In this document: positions 51,896 through 61,237 of the stretch, in pieces | How the letters are laid out: every line of letters begins with the position of its first letter | Numbering within the stretch: the stretch's first letter is position 1 | NCBI RefSeq assembly: GCF_014358015.1 | Contig: NZ_JACONV010000005.1 | Span: forward strand, 186,001 to 250,000 | Origin: Pseudomonas triticifolii | GTDB taxonomy: Bacteria; Pseudomonadota; Gammaproteobacteria; Pseudomonadales; Pseudomonadaceae | Direction of reading: 5' to 3' | DNA: 64,000 nt | Program-made: the position numbers and the translations under genes | The notes under the pieces: generated by a model | What the model was told of the DNA's origin: nothing | Seen by the model: the letters and a program-made list of their open reading frames with translations, nothing else | The model's database searches: none

Positions 51896-54328
51896 CTAGA
51901 AATCCCCTCGCAACGTGAGGACGTAGTTGCGCGGATCGCCATAGTAATTACCCCGGTCAATATCACCCGTCGCCTTGTAGTACGTGCGATCCAGCAGGTT
52001 GTTGCCGTTGAGGGCGATGGACCAGTGGTCGTCGATTTTCCAGGCTGCACGGGCATCCCAGATGGCGCGGCCGGGGTTTTTGATGACCTGGGTCGATTCG
52101 GTTTCCGAGTAGCCGCTCTGCGCTGAAACGCCTGCCCCCAGCGTCAGTCGATGCCAGGCACCGGGCAGGGTGTAGTGGCTGGTCAGGCGGAACAGGTGGC
52201 GGGGCGTTTCGGCGGAAATCGCCTGCCCGTCACTGCCCCGTGTGACGTTGAAGGTATAGCCTGCCAGCGTCTGCAACCCTGGCAGCAGCTCGCCGCTGGC
52301 TTCCAGCTCGAAACCCTTGCTGCGACGGATGTCGCCGTTCAGGTAGCAGGTGCCGTAGCTGTCGTTGGTCGGGCAGTTGCCGCTGTTCGCGTCATCCTCC
52401 ACTGCCACGTCTTTCTGTTTCACGTAGAACACGGCCATCGACACGTTCAAGCGCTTGTCGAACAGCTCGCCCTTGATTCCGGTTTCATGGCTGGCGCCAA
52501 TGGCCGGATCGAGGAATTTGCCCGCTGCGCTCTGATAACTGCTCTGCGGCAGGAAGATATCGGTGTAGCTGGCGTACCACGACCACTCGGGGCTCAGGTC
52601 GTAGATCACACCAACGAACGGCGTGACCTCGTGATTCTGCTGGGCCTTGGTGGTCAGGTTTGCCGCTTGGGTCTGATAGTCATACCCACTGATGCGCCCA
52701 CCCATCACCAGGCTCAAGGAGTCGGTCAGGCTCAGGCGCAGGTTGCTGTAGAGGCCATAACGTTTGTCGCTGAAGTCGGTGATGCTGCTCCATGCCGGAC
52801 GGTTTGGTCGGGCAATGGCGTGGTGGTCCGGGTTGAAGACATCCAGTGCCTGGTTCGAACTGACCAGAACCTGTTGTGAGCGACGTTGCTGTTCCGACCC
52901 GTTGGCACCGACGGTCAATTGGTGGGTCAGTCCGAACGCCTCGAAGTGGCCATCCAGATGGCTGTCGAAGCCGGTGCTTTGCAACGTATCGGAACGCAAC
53001 AGCGTGCGAAGCGGACGCGAGCCGGTCAGGGTCTGCGGATCGATAGCGCCTTGGGCGTAGGCCACACGTTGATCGAAGTCGCCTTCGGAGTGGGTCATCG
53101 ACACAGTGCCCGCCCAGTCTTCACTGAAGTGATGCACCACCTCGCCGAACACCTCGTTCGTTTCCGTCTGATGACGATTCCAGTCCTGGGCCAGAGACGT
53201 GGAGCGAGGCAGGTTCAGTGCGCGACCGTCGTTGTAGCGCGGCAGGCCGAAGATGGAAAAGCCTCGAATGTCTGCGCTCTGATGGCGCAGGCCGAGGGTC
53301 AGGGTGGTGTCTTCATCGAGGTCGGTTTCAACAATGCCGTACAGCAACGGCGCGGTCTTGTGCAGTTCGTCGATGAAGTAGCCACGGTCTTCGTAGGACG
53401 CTACGAAGCGGCCGCGAATGTTGCCCGCGTCGTTGAGCGCGCTGCTGCCGTCCAGGTCTATCCGGTTGTTATCCCAGCTACCGGTACGGGTGGTGACCGA
53501 GAACTGCGCAATGGCGGTCGGGCGTTTGCGCACCAGGTTGACCGCCCCACCGGGATTACCGGCACCGATCAACAAACCCGCAGCACCGCGCAGGACTTCG
53601 ACGCGGTCGTAAAGGGCCATGTCCGGGGTCATCCAGCCTGTCACGCTGTAGCCTTGGCCGGACACACCATCGATGGTGTAGCTCTCGTCCTCCATGGCGA
53701 AGCCGCGAGAACTAAACACGTGGGAGCCGAAGTTGCGTTGCGAGAACGTGATGCCGGGCGTTTGCGCCATCACCTCGTCCAGCCCGGTGAGGTTTCTGTC
53801 GTCCATTAATTGACGCGTCATGACGGTCACAGATTGCGGCGTTTCACGCAGCGACTGCGGTGTCTTGTTGAGGCTCGTGGCCGTGGTGGTGTAAGAGTCG
53901 CTGCCTTCAGTGGTCACGCCGAACTGCTTCGCCTGAATCGCCATCGCCCCCAACGTGACCGGCTGCAACGCTGGCGTCTGGCTGAGCGTCAGGGTGTTGG
54001 CCTCCAGCGTGTGGGCAACCCCGGCTTGCCGCAGCAGATCTGTTGCCGCCTGTTCGGGCGTGAGCTTGCCGTGTACCGCACTGCTGGTCTTGCCGCGCAC
54101 GTCGTCCGGGTTGTAGAGCACTTGCAGATCGCCCTGACGCGCCAGTTCTTTCAAGGCGCTGTTCAAGGGTTGGGCGGGAATGTCGAACTCCACTTCCTCG
54201 GCCAGCGCATTGCCCTGAACAAACAGCGACAGCACGAGCCCCAGACCCTTCAGTGTCAGCCCGGATTTCGGGCCTTTGTCGAAGGGTTTTACGGGGCCTG
54301 AATGGCAGCGTTTGAAGGGTGGTTGCAT
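51896..54328 (-). CDS. fpvA: TonB-dependent ferripyoverdine receptor with signalling domain (FpvA)
   Basis: An 810-residue outer-membrane receptor. The signal peptide ends near GNALA (residue 43), then comes a secretin/TonB N-terminal (STN) signalling domain (about 45-120, EVEFDIPAQPLNSALKEL), a plug domain (SLRETPQSVTVMTRQLMDD, then VEVLRGAAGLLIGAGNPGGA) and a 22-strand barrel ending in YVLTLRGDF with terminal Phe. It imports ferripyoverdine. The STN domain can signal to the FpvR anti-sigma factor and so raise PvdS activity. ATG at 54328 with AAAGAGC upstream is chosen over a 63-residue longer reading that lacks a signal peptide. It is tandem with a second receptor. Confidence 0.93.
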   Translation of the reverse strand: MQPPFKRCHSGPVKPFDKGPKSGLTLKGLGLVLSLFVQGNALAEEVEFDIPAQPLNSALKELARQGDLQVLYNPDDVRGKTSSAVHGKLTPEQAATDLLRQAGVAHTLEANTLTLSQTPALQPVTLGAMAIQAKQFGVTTEGSDSYTTTATSLNKTPQSLRETPQSVTVMTRQLMDDRNLTGLDEVMAQTPGITFSQRNFGSHVFSSRGFAMEDESYTIDGVSGQGYSVTGWMTPDMALYDRVEVLRGAAGLLIGAGNPGGAVNLVRKRPTAIAQFSVTTRTGSWDNNRIDLDGSSALNDAGNIRGRFVASYEDRGYFIDELHKTAPLLYGIVETDLDEDTTLTLGLRHQSADIRGFSIFGLPRYNDGRALNLPRSTSLAQDWNRHQTETNEVFGEVVHHFSEDWAGTVSMTHSEGDFDQRVAYAQGAIDPQTLTGSRPLRTLLRSDTLQSTGFDSHLDGHFEAFGLTHQLTVGANGSEQQRRSQQVLVSSNQALDVFNPDHHAIARPNRPAWSSITDFSDKRYGLYSNLRLSLTDSLSLVMGGRISGYDYQTQAANLTTKAQQNHEVTPFVGVIYDLSPEWSWYASYTDIFLPQSSYQSAAGKFLDPAIGASHETGIKGELFDKRLNVSMAVFYVKQKDVAVEDDANSGNCPTNDSYGTCYLNGDIRRSKGFELEASGELLPGLQTLAGYTFNVTRGSDGQAISAETPRHLFRLTSHYTLPGAWHRLTLGAGVSAQSGYSETESTQVIKNPGRAIWDARAAWKIDDHWSIALNGNNLLDRTYYKATGDIDRGNYYGDPRNYVLTLRGDF

Positions 54329-54442
54329 GGCAGAAAAGCTCTTTCGGGACGCGGGTGCAGAATACTGTATCTGTCGTCGGGAAGGGGGGCGGGCGTCAGT
54401 CTTCGTTTCAGTCGCTGAATGTTTGTCGGATGTACGGGCCCC

Positions 54443-54630
54443 TTCGCGGACAAGCGGAACGCCGCCCGGTCCGCTCCCACGGAGTTTGAGTTGCGCCCGA
54501 TAGCCTGGGCTGGGCACTTATCCTGGTGGGAGCGGACTTGTCCGCGAAAGCCGTGTTTCAGCCGCTGAATATGGGGCGGATGTATGGGTCTTTTCGCGGA
54601 CAAGCGGAACGCCGCCCGGTCCGCTCCCAC
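54443..54630. repeat. Variant REP cluster with a 15-bp insertion
   Basis: Two copies of TTCGCGGACAAG..TCCGCTCCCAC (54443-54480 and 54593-54630, period 150) each carry the same 15-bp insertion CGGAACGCCGCCCGG between the arms' two halves. A normal REP in the opposite direction lies between them at 54526-54548. Flanking sequence (GCTGAAT..GCGGATGTA) repeats too. This fills most of the 428-bp gap between the two receptor genes. Confidence 0.85.
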
Positions 54631-54694
54631 GAAGTTTCTTCAGTCAGTCAGGTGTCGTGCACATATCGCTGATGCCCGCACCGTCAAAGCACAA

Positions 54695-54720
54695 AAAGCC
54701 AAGGGTTTCCCCTTGGCTTT
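54695..54720 (-). terminator. Rho-independent terminator of the second receptor gene
   Basis: On the minus strand AAAGCCAAGGG-gaaa-CCCTTGGCTTT followed by TT is an 11-bp perfect stem with a GAAA tetraloop, 37 nt past the stop codon at 54757. It separates the two receptor genes, so the downstream fpvA probably has its own promoter; I did not find a clear PvdS motif for it. Confidence 0.8.
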
Positions 54721-54756
54721 GTGGCTGTTATGGCTATCCGTAGAACGGGTGATCGA

Positions 54757-57003
54757 TCAGAAATCCCCGCGCAGGGTCAGGACGTAACTGCGAGGTTCGC
54801 CATACACGTTCGAACGGTCGGTCGCCACGGCAGTGGTGTAGTACTTGCGGTCGAACAGGTTCTCGGCATTGAGCGAAACGCGCCAGTTTTCGTCGAGCTT
54901 CCAGGAGGCACGGGCATCCCAGATCGCACGCCCGGCCACGCCCAGCTGATCGTTGGACGGCACTTCATAACCCGAGTCCGCCGACACGCCGGCACCCAGT
55001 GTCAGGCGGTTCCATGCGCCCGGCAGGTTGTAGCTGGTGTTGAGGCGCAGCATGTGTTTCGGGGTTTCGTAGGCGACTTCGGCGTCACCATTGTTACGCA
55101 GCATGTTGTAGGTGTAGCCACCGAACACCTGCAGGCCCGGCAACACTTCGCCGCTGGCTTCGAGTTCCACGCCCTTGCTGCGTTTGATGCCATCCTGCAC
55201 GTAGCAGGAACCGTCCGAACTGGTCGGGCAGAACACGGAAGCGGCGTCAGCCGACAGATCCACTGCTGCCACGTCTTTCTGCTTGATGTAGAACAACGCC
55301 ATCGACAGGTTCAGGCGCTTATCGAACAGCTCGCCCTTGAAGCCTGTTTCGTAGTTGGAGCCGACGGCAGGGTCCAGCGGCGAGCCCGCCACATCGACGA
55401 AGTCGGCTTGCGGCGTGAAGATGTCCGCGTAGCTGGCGTACCACGACCAGTTGTCGTTGATGTCGTAGATCAGGCCTGCGAACGGCGTGAATTCCTGAGT
55501 CTGCTTGGATTCATAGCTGTTGGCCGCACCTTGTTTGACGTCGTATTGATAGTCGTACCAGCTCAGGCGGCTGCCCAATACCACGCTCAACGGCTCACTC
55601 AGGTGAATCCGCGCATTGGCGTAAAGCCCTGCACGTTCTTCGGTCATGTCGATGTCATTGCCCCACGCCGGGCGGGCTGGCTTGGCGAACGCGTTCTGGT
55701 TGACGTTGAAGATATTGATGGGCGAAGCGGTTCTGACTGTCGCCTGTTTGGTATTGGATTCCTGTTTCGACCAGTCCGCACCCAGGGTCAACTGATGGTT
55801 CAGGCCGAAGGCATTGATGTTGCCTTCCAGCTGACTGTTCAGGCCGATGCTGTTCACTTCGTCCTTGCGGAACAGTGTGTTCTGGAAGGTCGAGCCTGCC
55901 AGGGTGGTCGGGTTCACCGCGCCGCGTGCATATGCAATCGCCTGATCGAATCCACCTTGCGAATAGGTCAACGACGTGCGGCTTTTCCAGTCATCGTTGA
56001 AGCGGTGTTCGATTTCGGTGAACACCTCGGTCATGTCACTTTCCAGGCGGTTCCAGTCCTGCGCCAGGTTGGTTGAGCGTGACAGCCCCAGCGACTGACC
56101 GTTGCTGTAGCGCGGCAGGCCGTAGATGGAATAGCCGTTGATGACCTGTTCCTGACGACGCAGGCTCATGGTCAGCGTGGTGTTGTCGTTCACGTCGGCT
56201 TCGACGATGCCATACAGCAGCGGCGTGCGGCTGTCGCGGCCGTCCAGGTACGAGCCGCTGTCATCGTAGGCGGCGACCATACGGCCCCGCAGCGTGCCCG
56301 AATCGTTGAGCTTGCCGCTGCCGTCCAGATCGACCCGGTACTGATCCCAGGAGCCAGCGCGAGTGGTGATCGAGAATTTGTTCTCTGCCGTCGGACGCTT
56401 GCGCACCAGATTCACCGCGCCGCCCGGCTGACCTGCACCAACCAGCAGGCCGGACGCACCGCGCAGCACTTCGACGCGGTCGTAGATGGCCATGTCCGGC
56501 TGCATCCAGCCAGTGATCTGATAGCCCTGTCCGCCAATGCCATCGACCAGAAAACTTTCCGCCAGCAGCGAGAAACCACGCGAGGTGTACACGTGGCCGC
56601 CGAAGTTGCGGTACTGGAAACTCATGCCGGGCGTGTCTTCCAGCACTTCGCTGAGACTGGTCAGGTTCTTGTCGTCCATCACCTGACGGGTCACGACGCT
56701 GACCGACTGCGGTGTTTCACGCAACGATTGAGCGGCACCCTTGCCGATACTGACGGCACCTGTGGTGTAAGAACCGGTGCCATCGGTGGTGACGCCCAGC
56801 AATTGGGAGTCAATGGCGGTCGGTGCCAGGTTCACCGTGCCTGCGGTGGGCGAGCCTTCTGCGCTGGCTTCCTCCGCCTGGACCTGCGAGGCCAGTGGCA
56901 TGCAAAGCGCGAAACCCATGGCTGCCATGGATGGTCGGGAACTGAACATCTGGCTGAGCAGCAAAGCTTTGCTGAGCGGGGTGAGTCGTGACGGGTTGTG
57001 CAT
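54757..57003 (-). CDS. Second TonB-dependent siderophore receptor, without signalling domain
   Basis: A 748-residue receptor whose plug and barrel are clearly paralogous to the adjacent FpvA (VEVLRGASGLLVGAGQPGGA, GWMQPDMAIYDRVEVL, C-terminal YVLTLRGDF). After the signal peptide (ending near SQVQA, about residue 43) it goes almost directly to the plug (SLRETPQSVSVVTRQVMDD), so the STN domain is absent. It would transport but not signal through an anti-sigma factor. ATG at 57003 with GAGAAAGAG upstream is chosen over a 48-residue longer reading. It has its own terminator at 54695 and a possible PvdS promoter at 57163-57186. Confidence 0.9.
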   Translation of the reverse strand: MHNPSRLTPLSKALLLSQMFSSRPSMAAMGFALCMPLASQVQAEEASAEGSPTAGTVNLAPTAIDSQLLGVTTDGTGSYTTGAVSIGKGAAQSLRETPQSVSVVTRQVMDDKNLTSLSEVLEDTPGMSFQYRNFGGHVYTSRGFSLLAESFLVDGIGGQGYQITGWMQPDMAIYDRVEVLRGASGLLVGAGQPGGAVNLVRKRPTAENKFSITTRAGSWDQYRVDLDGSGKLNDSGTLRGRMVAAYDDSGSYLDGRDSRTPLLYGIVEADVNDNTTLTMSLRRQEQVINGYSIYGLPRYSNGQSLGLSRSTNLAQDWNRLESDMTEVFTEIEHRFNDDWKSRTSLTYSQGGFDQAIAYARGAVNPTTLAGSTFQNTLFRKDEVNSIGLNSQLEGNINAFGLNHQLTLGADWSKQESNTKQATVRTASPINIFNVNQNAFAKPARPAWGNDIDMTEERAGLYANARIHLSEPLSVVLGSRLSWYDYQYDVKQGAANSYESKQTQEFTPFAGLIYDINDNWSWYASYADIFTPQADFVDVAGSPLDPAVGSNYETGFKGELFDKRLNLSMALFYIKQKDVAAVDLSADAASVFCPTSSDGSCYVQDGIKRSKGVELEASGEVLPGLQVFGGYTYNMLRNNGDAEVAYETPKHMLRLNTSYNLPGAWNRLTLGAGVSADSGYEVPSNDQLGVAGRAIWDARASWKLDENWRVSLNAENLFDRKYYTTAVATDRSNVYGEPRSYVLTLRGDF

Positions 57004-57162
57004 GACGTGGCTCTTTCTCGTAGGTATCGGCAGAGGGCAGAAAACGTCGTTCAGATCTGCAGAATCGGGTTTCGCCAGGGAAACCCGGCAGTCGTGAACG
57101 CCTTTATCGATGAGCGACCAGGCATCAGAAACAGCCGGGCGCACCATTCGCTGTAAATGAGA

Positions 57163-57186
57163 ACGAAACCGACTCGCTGTTCTTTA
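57163..57186 (-). promoter_or_regulatory. Possible PvdS (IS-box) promoter for the second receptor
   Basis: On the minus strand TAAAG (57186 to 57182), 16 nt, CGT (57165 to 57163). This is one mismatch from consensus, 160 nt before the ATG. The 57004-57312 gap otherwise holds only the pvdE terminator. Confidence 0.35.
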
Positions 57187-57260
57187 ATGAATTTTTCACA
57201 ATTCGCGAAAAAAGATGGCGCATGGCTATCTCTGAGCAGTGCGTGACGGCGTATAGCACG

Positions 57261-57294
57261 AAAAAACCCCGCTCGCGGACCGGCCGGGCGGGGC
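57261..57294 (-). terminator. Rho-independent terminator downstream of pvdE
   Basis: Minus strand CCCCGC (57293 to 57288) pairs with GCGGGG (57272 to 57267) across a GC-rich loop, followed by TTTTTT (57266 to 57261). It lies 20 nt past the pvdE stop and ends the pvdMNO-pvdE transcript. Confidence 0.75.
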
Positions 57295-57312
57295 ATCGGG
57301 GAGGGCTGCCGG

Positions 57313-58977
57313 TCAGGCCGACACCGATTCGCTCTGCACTTGCTCGACGTCAATCTGCCCGGCCTGCATGCGCACCAGTTGGTCGGCGATGTAGAAATAC
57401 CGGTCGTCGTGGGAGATCACGATGATGGTCTTGCCTTGCTGTTTCAGTTCCGGCAACAGCTCGGTGTAGAACACGCGGCGGAAGGCCGGGTCTTGGTCGG
57501 CGGCCCATTCGTCGAACACCAGCACCTGACGTTCGTCCAGCCAGGCGTTGATCAGCGCCAGACGCTTGCGTTGTCCGGTGGACAGATCGGTGGTGGTGAA
57601 GGCACCGTCGCGAATGCTGACTTTGTGGGCGATGTCCAGACGTTCCAGGTATTTGCCGGCGTCTTGCGGCAGGCTTGGTTGACCCTGCAGCGGCTCGTCG
57701 AACAGGTAATAGTCAGCGAAGATCGTGGTGAACAGCTGACGATAGTCGTCCAGAGTCTGCGGTGTGACGGCGTCACCGTTGAGGCGTATTTCGCCCTGTT
57801 GCGGCGTGTACAGGCCTAGCAGCAGCTTGATCAGCGTGGTCTTGCCGCAGCCGTTCTCGCCAACGATGAACACAATGTCGCCCTGTTTGACGCTCAGGTT
57901 GATCGGGCCGAGATGGAACGCGTCGCTGCCCTCGACGGCAGGATAGTCGTAACGCAGTTGATGCAGTTCCAGAGTCTTGAGGCTGGCCAGCGTATTGGGG
58001 CGGTCGCTGACCAGCAGGTGCGGCTCGGGGTTGGAGAATTTCCACGACAGCTCGGCAATGCGCCGCAGGGCGATCTGGGCGCGGCTGATGGCGGGCAAGG
58101 CGTTCACCAGACGCTCCAGCGGGCCTTTCATGTACAGCATCACCAGCACGAAGCCGCCCAGTACGGTCTTTTCGGTGGTCGGCCACAGGGCCTGAAACGC
58201 GATGGCCATGCCGATCACGGCAAAGAACAGCATCGAGCCGAAGGTCTCGGCGCTGACGAAGATGTTCGCGGCGCGGATGTTCGAACGGCAGATCTGCTCG
58301 GTGGCACCGTGGATCTTTTCGTCGAGCATGTGCTGACGACGCTTGCGCTGAATGCGCAGTTCCTTGGCGCCTGCCGACAATGCCTGATAGTGCTTCTGCA
58401 GTTCGTCTTCGCCATTGCGTGCCGCCAGAATGCTGCGCATGCCGAACCTGTGCGCCACGAATTGCGCGCCGGTTCCCAGGATCACGGTCAGCACCGTCAG
58501 GCCCAGAATCTGCCAGGACAACAACGCCAGATAGGTCAGGCAGCCGAGGGTCACCGTTAAGGCAATCACCATCGGCGCCACCGACAGGGCGAACGTGCTG
58601 ATGGTATTTACGTCGTTGAGCAGCACCGGAATCAAACGGTGCGAGCGATAGCGCTCCAGTTGCTCGATGGGAGCGACCAGCACCTTGGCGGCCAGCTCGC
58701 GGCGCAGGTTGGCAACCACTCGCTGGCCCACGTAGTTGGTCGACAGGTTGGACAGCGTCGAACACGCCAGCGTCAGTACGCACAGCCCGGCAAACAGCAG
58801 CGCGGTCTGGGTGTCGGGTCCGCCCGGCAGGTTCATCGCGTTATTGATCGTGGCCAGCAGCGCCGTCACGCTCAGGCCACTGACGATCCCCAGCACCGTC
58901 GACAGCGCCACCAGCCACCAGAAGGGTTTGAGGATTCTCAGGGTTTCCCCGGCGAGGCTTTGGGTTTTGAGGGTCAT
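57313..58977 (-). CDS. pvdE: Pyoverdine precursor ABC exporter PvdE
   Basis: A 554-residue fused membrane-ATPase transporter of the cyclic-peptide (SyrD/PvdE) type. About six membrane segments occupy residues 15-300. The ATPase half has Walker A GENGCGKTT (about 375), the family-typical signature LSTGQRKRLAL in place of LSGGQ, Walker B VLVFDEWAADQDP and switch His VISHDD. It moves the acylated ferribactin precursor from cytoplasm to periplasm, where PvdN, PvdO, PvdP and PvdM act. It is 63 bp downstream of pvdO and shares its transcript. A terminator follows at 57261. Confidence 0.95.
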   Translation of the reverse strand: MTLKTQSLAGETLRILKPFWWLVALSTVLGIVSGLSVTALLATINNAMNLPGGPDTQTALLFAGLCVLTLACSTLSNLSTNYVGQRVVANLRRELAAKVLVAPIEQLERYRSHRLIPVLLNDVNTISTFALSVAPMVIALTVTLGCLTYLALLSWQILGLTVLTVILGTGAQFVAHRFGMRSILAARNGEDELQKHYQALSAGAKELRIQRKRRQHMLDEKIHGATEQICRSNIRAANIFVSAETFGSMLFFAVIGMAIAFQALWPTTEKTVLGGFVLVMLYMKGPLERLVNALPAISRAQIALRRIAELSWKFSNPEPHLLVSDRPNTLASLKTLELHQLRYDYPAVEGSDAFHLGPINLSVKQGDIVFIVGENGCGKTTLIKLLLGLYTPQQGEIRLNGDAVTPQTLDDYRQLFTTIFADYYLFDEPLQGQPSLPQDAGKYLERLDIAHKVSIRDGAFTTTDLSTGQRKRLALINAWLDERQVLVFDEWAADQDPAFRRVFYTELLPELKQQGKTIIVISHDDRYFYIADQLVRMQAGQIDVEQVQSESVSA

Positions 58978-59040
58978 GATGGTTCTCGTGAGTGTCCGTG
59001 ATTGCGGCCCTCATTGAAGGCCGCAGCATCGATCGATCGG

Positions 59041-59901
59041 TCAGAGGTCGCGCATGACCCGAAAGCCCAGCCAGTCGCCACGTACATCCGGCTGGCGGCT
59101 GTTGCGATTGCCCGAGCGGGAGAAGATCGGCGCTTCGGTCCAGTCATTGCCGCGGATCATCTTCCAGGTGCAATCGCCTGCCAGCCAGGCACTGCCATCG
59201 GTGGGCGCGCCGTTGTAGTTGCTGGTCTCGCAATCGGCGGTCCATTCATACACGTTGCCGTGGGCGTCGTAGATGCCGAAGTCGTTCGGGCTGTAGCTGC
59301 CCGCCGGAGCTGTGTAGCTGAAGCCGTCTTCCGGGCCGTAGGTGTTGGCGTGTTTGGCGATGCCGTAGGGCTTGCCTTCATCCATAGGGAAAGGGAATGA
59401 GCCCTTGCTGCCACCGCGTGCGGCGTATTCACGGGCCGCCTCGCTGACCATGCGGTACGACTTGCCGGTCTTCTTCGACAGCCAGGCGACGTAGGCCTTG
59501 GCTTCGTTCCAGTCCATGCACACCGCAGGCTGACGAGGCCCCAGCGGATAGCGTGGCTTGCCAGCCTTGCACTCGCGTCCGGGCCGGGTGTCGCCGTCCG
59601 GCATTTTGTAGCCGGAGCTTTTGATGTAGGCGTCCCACTCACCGCTCAAGACCTGAAAGCGGCTGATGGCGAACGGCTTGGCGAAGGTCACGTCGTGCAG
59701 CGGGCCTTCATCCGGCTGGCGACCCATTTCCTCTTCCGGCGCGCCCATGGTGAAGGTGCCCGCAGGCAGTACGACCATCTCCGGGCAATCCTTGCAGTCC
59801 TTGAAAACCTTGCCGGGCTCGGCAGTGGCGGCGTGGGCCATACCGCTCAAGGACAGACCGAGCAGTGAGGTCAGGGACAGGGTGAACAGCATCTTTTTCA
59901 T
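59041..59901 (-). CDS. pvdO: Periplasmic pyoverdine maturation protein PvdO (FGE-like)
   Basis: A 286-residue formylglycine-generating-enzyme/sulfatase-modifying-factor fold protein with a signal peptide MKKMLFTLSLTSLLGLS...AHA. Family landmarks: MVVLPAGTFTMG, DFGIYDAHGNVYEWTAD and the terminal WLGFRVMRDL. PvdO is required for the last oxidation of dihydropyoverdine to the fluorescent chromophore. ATG at 59901, preceded by GAGG, is preferred to an in-frame upstream start at 59940 because it begins the signal peptide. It lies 55 bp after pvdN. Confidence 0.94.
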   Translation of the reverse strand: MKKMLFTLSLTSLLGLSLSGMAHAATAEPGKVFKDCKDCPEMVVLPAGTFTMGAPEEEMGRQPDEGPLHDVTFAKPFAISRFQVLSGEWDAYIKSSGYKMPDGDTRPGRECKAGKPRYPLGPRQPAVCMDWNEAKAYVAWLSKKTGKSYRMVSEAAREYAARGGSKGSFPFPMDEGKPYGIAKHANTYGPEDGFSYTAPAGSYSPNDFGIYDAHGNVYEWTADCETSNYNGAPTDGSAWLAGDCTWKMIRGNDWTEAPIFSRSGNRNSRQPDVRGDWLGFRVMRDL

Positions 59902-59956
59902 GAAGGGCCTCAATGGCAAAACGGAAAGCAGGTGAAGCAAAGCGGGTATGCAAGCG

Positions 59957-61237
59957 TCAGGTGCGCTGGCTGAGCAGGGCCATGAACCGGTCGATTTCAG
60001 CTTCGCTGTTCAACAGGCCCGGCGCGGTGCGCACCACCGGACCGACATCGCGGCTTACCGCATCGACCACCATGCGATTCTTCATCAGCCAGGCGGCCAC
60101 TTCGTCGCTGGCCTGGTCCTTGATCCTGAAAAAGCTGAAGCCCGCCGACAGGGCAGGGTCCATCGGTGTGACCAGCTCGACGTTACGCTGCGCCTGCAGG
60201 CGCTCCTTGAGGTAGGTGTTGAGCTGATGGATGCGCGCCTGAACATCGGCCTTGCCCAGTTGCAAGTGCAGTTCGAACGCCTTGTTCAATGCCCAGCGAT
60301 GCTCGAACGAGTGATAGCCGCCCGGCGTCATGGTGGTGGCGAAGTTGGTCGCTTCGGAAAAGGTCGGAATCGTCGGCGTGAGGTCGGTCATTTGTTCCGA
60401 GCGGGCGCAGACGATCCCCGTACCGCGTGGGCCGAACATCCATTTGTGCGTACCGGCCACGAAGTAGTCGCATTTCATGTCCGGGAAATCCAGGTTCTCG
60501 ACGCCAAAACCGTGGACACCGTCGACCACATAAATAATGCGGTCCCCGGCGTCGCGGTTGCGGTTGTGTTCTTCCACCAGATCACCGATGGCGTCGATCG
60601 GCAGTTTCACGCCGCTGCCCGACTGCACCCAGGTCATGCCCAATACGCGGGTGTCGGGCCTGATGCTGCGGGCAATCGAGGCGATGATTTCGTCGGCCGA
60701 CACCTGCGCCGCATCCTTGAATAGACGGATCTTGCGCACCCGTGTGCCGTCACGCTGCTGACGGAAATTGAGAATGCTGCGGGCGCAGGAATGTTCGTGT
60801 TCGGTGGTGAGGATTTCCTGATCCGGGCGCACGTGCAGGCCGCCATAGATGATCGCCAGCCCTTCGGTGGTGCTGCCGGTCAGCGCAATCTGGCCGGGTT
60901 TGGCGTTCAGGTACTTGCCGGCCCAGACACGCACTTCATGCTCGCGCAGCTCGGTTTCCTGCAGGTCCCAATCCATTGCCAGACCTGGGTTGCGGTCGAT
61001 GTGAGCGCGGTGCTGCTCGATGGCTTCGCGCACCGGCCTTGGGTGCGAGGTCACCAGAAAGTTCGAGAAGTGGATGTAGTCGGGGTCCTGATTGAACAGC
61101 TGTTTCAATGCGGTCCACTTGTTTGCTGCCACGGGGTCTGGTTTGGCGGCCACAGCAGGCGCGATCAGGCTCGATCCAAGCGGCAGGGCGGCGGCCAGCA
61201 GTCCGGCCTGTTTGAGGAACGTTCTGCGGTCAGTCAT
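59957..61237 (-). CDS. pvdN: Periplasmic PLP enzyme PvdN (side-chain modifying)
   Basis: A 426-residue fold-type I, class V-like PLP enzyme with a twin-arginine signal (MTDRRTFLKQAGLLAAALPLG...AVAA). The PLP Lys is seen in VAGTHKWMFGPRG. In P. aeruginosa/P. fluorescens PvdN converts the N-terminal Glu of periplasmic (dihydro)pyoverdine to the succinamide side chain. ATG at 61237 overlaps the pvdM stop by four bases (ATGA), which fixes the start; a longer reading from 61303 would bury the RR motif. Confidence 0.95.
   Translation of the reverse strand: MTDRRTFLKQAGLLAAALPLGSSLIAPAVAAKPDPVAANKWTALKQLFNQDPDYIHFSNFLVTSHPRPVREAIEQHRAHIDRNPGLAMDWDLQETELREHEVRVWAGKYLNAKPGQIALTGSTTEGLAIIYGGLHVRPDQEILTTEHEHSCARSILNFRQQRDGTRVRKIRLFKDAAQVSADEIIASIARSIRPDTRVLGMTWVQSGSGVKLPIDAIGDLVEEHNRNRDAGDRIIYVVDGVHGFGVENLDFPDMKCDYFVAGTHKWMFGPRGTGIVCARSEQMTDLTPTIPTFSEATNFATTMTPGGYHSFEHRWALNKAFELHLQLGKADVQARIHQLNTYLKERLQAQRNVELVTPMDPALSAGFSFFRIKDQASDEVAAWLMKNRMVVDAVSRDVGPVVRTAPGLLNSEAEIDRFMALLSQRT

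Noticed and set aside
54349..54372. PvdS promoter upstream of the FpvA gene at 54328
   Set aside because: An ACG is present, but at 15-17 nt spacing the -35 reads AGATA or GATAC, not TAAAT/TAATT.
54284..54517. N-terminal extension of FpvA to 54517
   Set aside because: The extra residues come from REP sequence and would precede, and so disable, a clear signal peptide starting at 54328.
59003..59025. Hairpin TGCGGCC..GGCCGCA between pvdO and pvdE as terminator
   Set aside because: A stem is present but no T-run follows on the minus strand, and pvdE is expected to be transcribed with pvdO.
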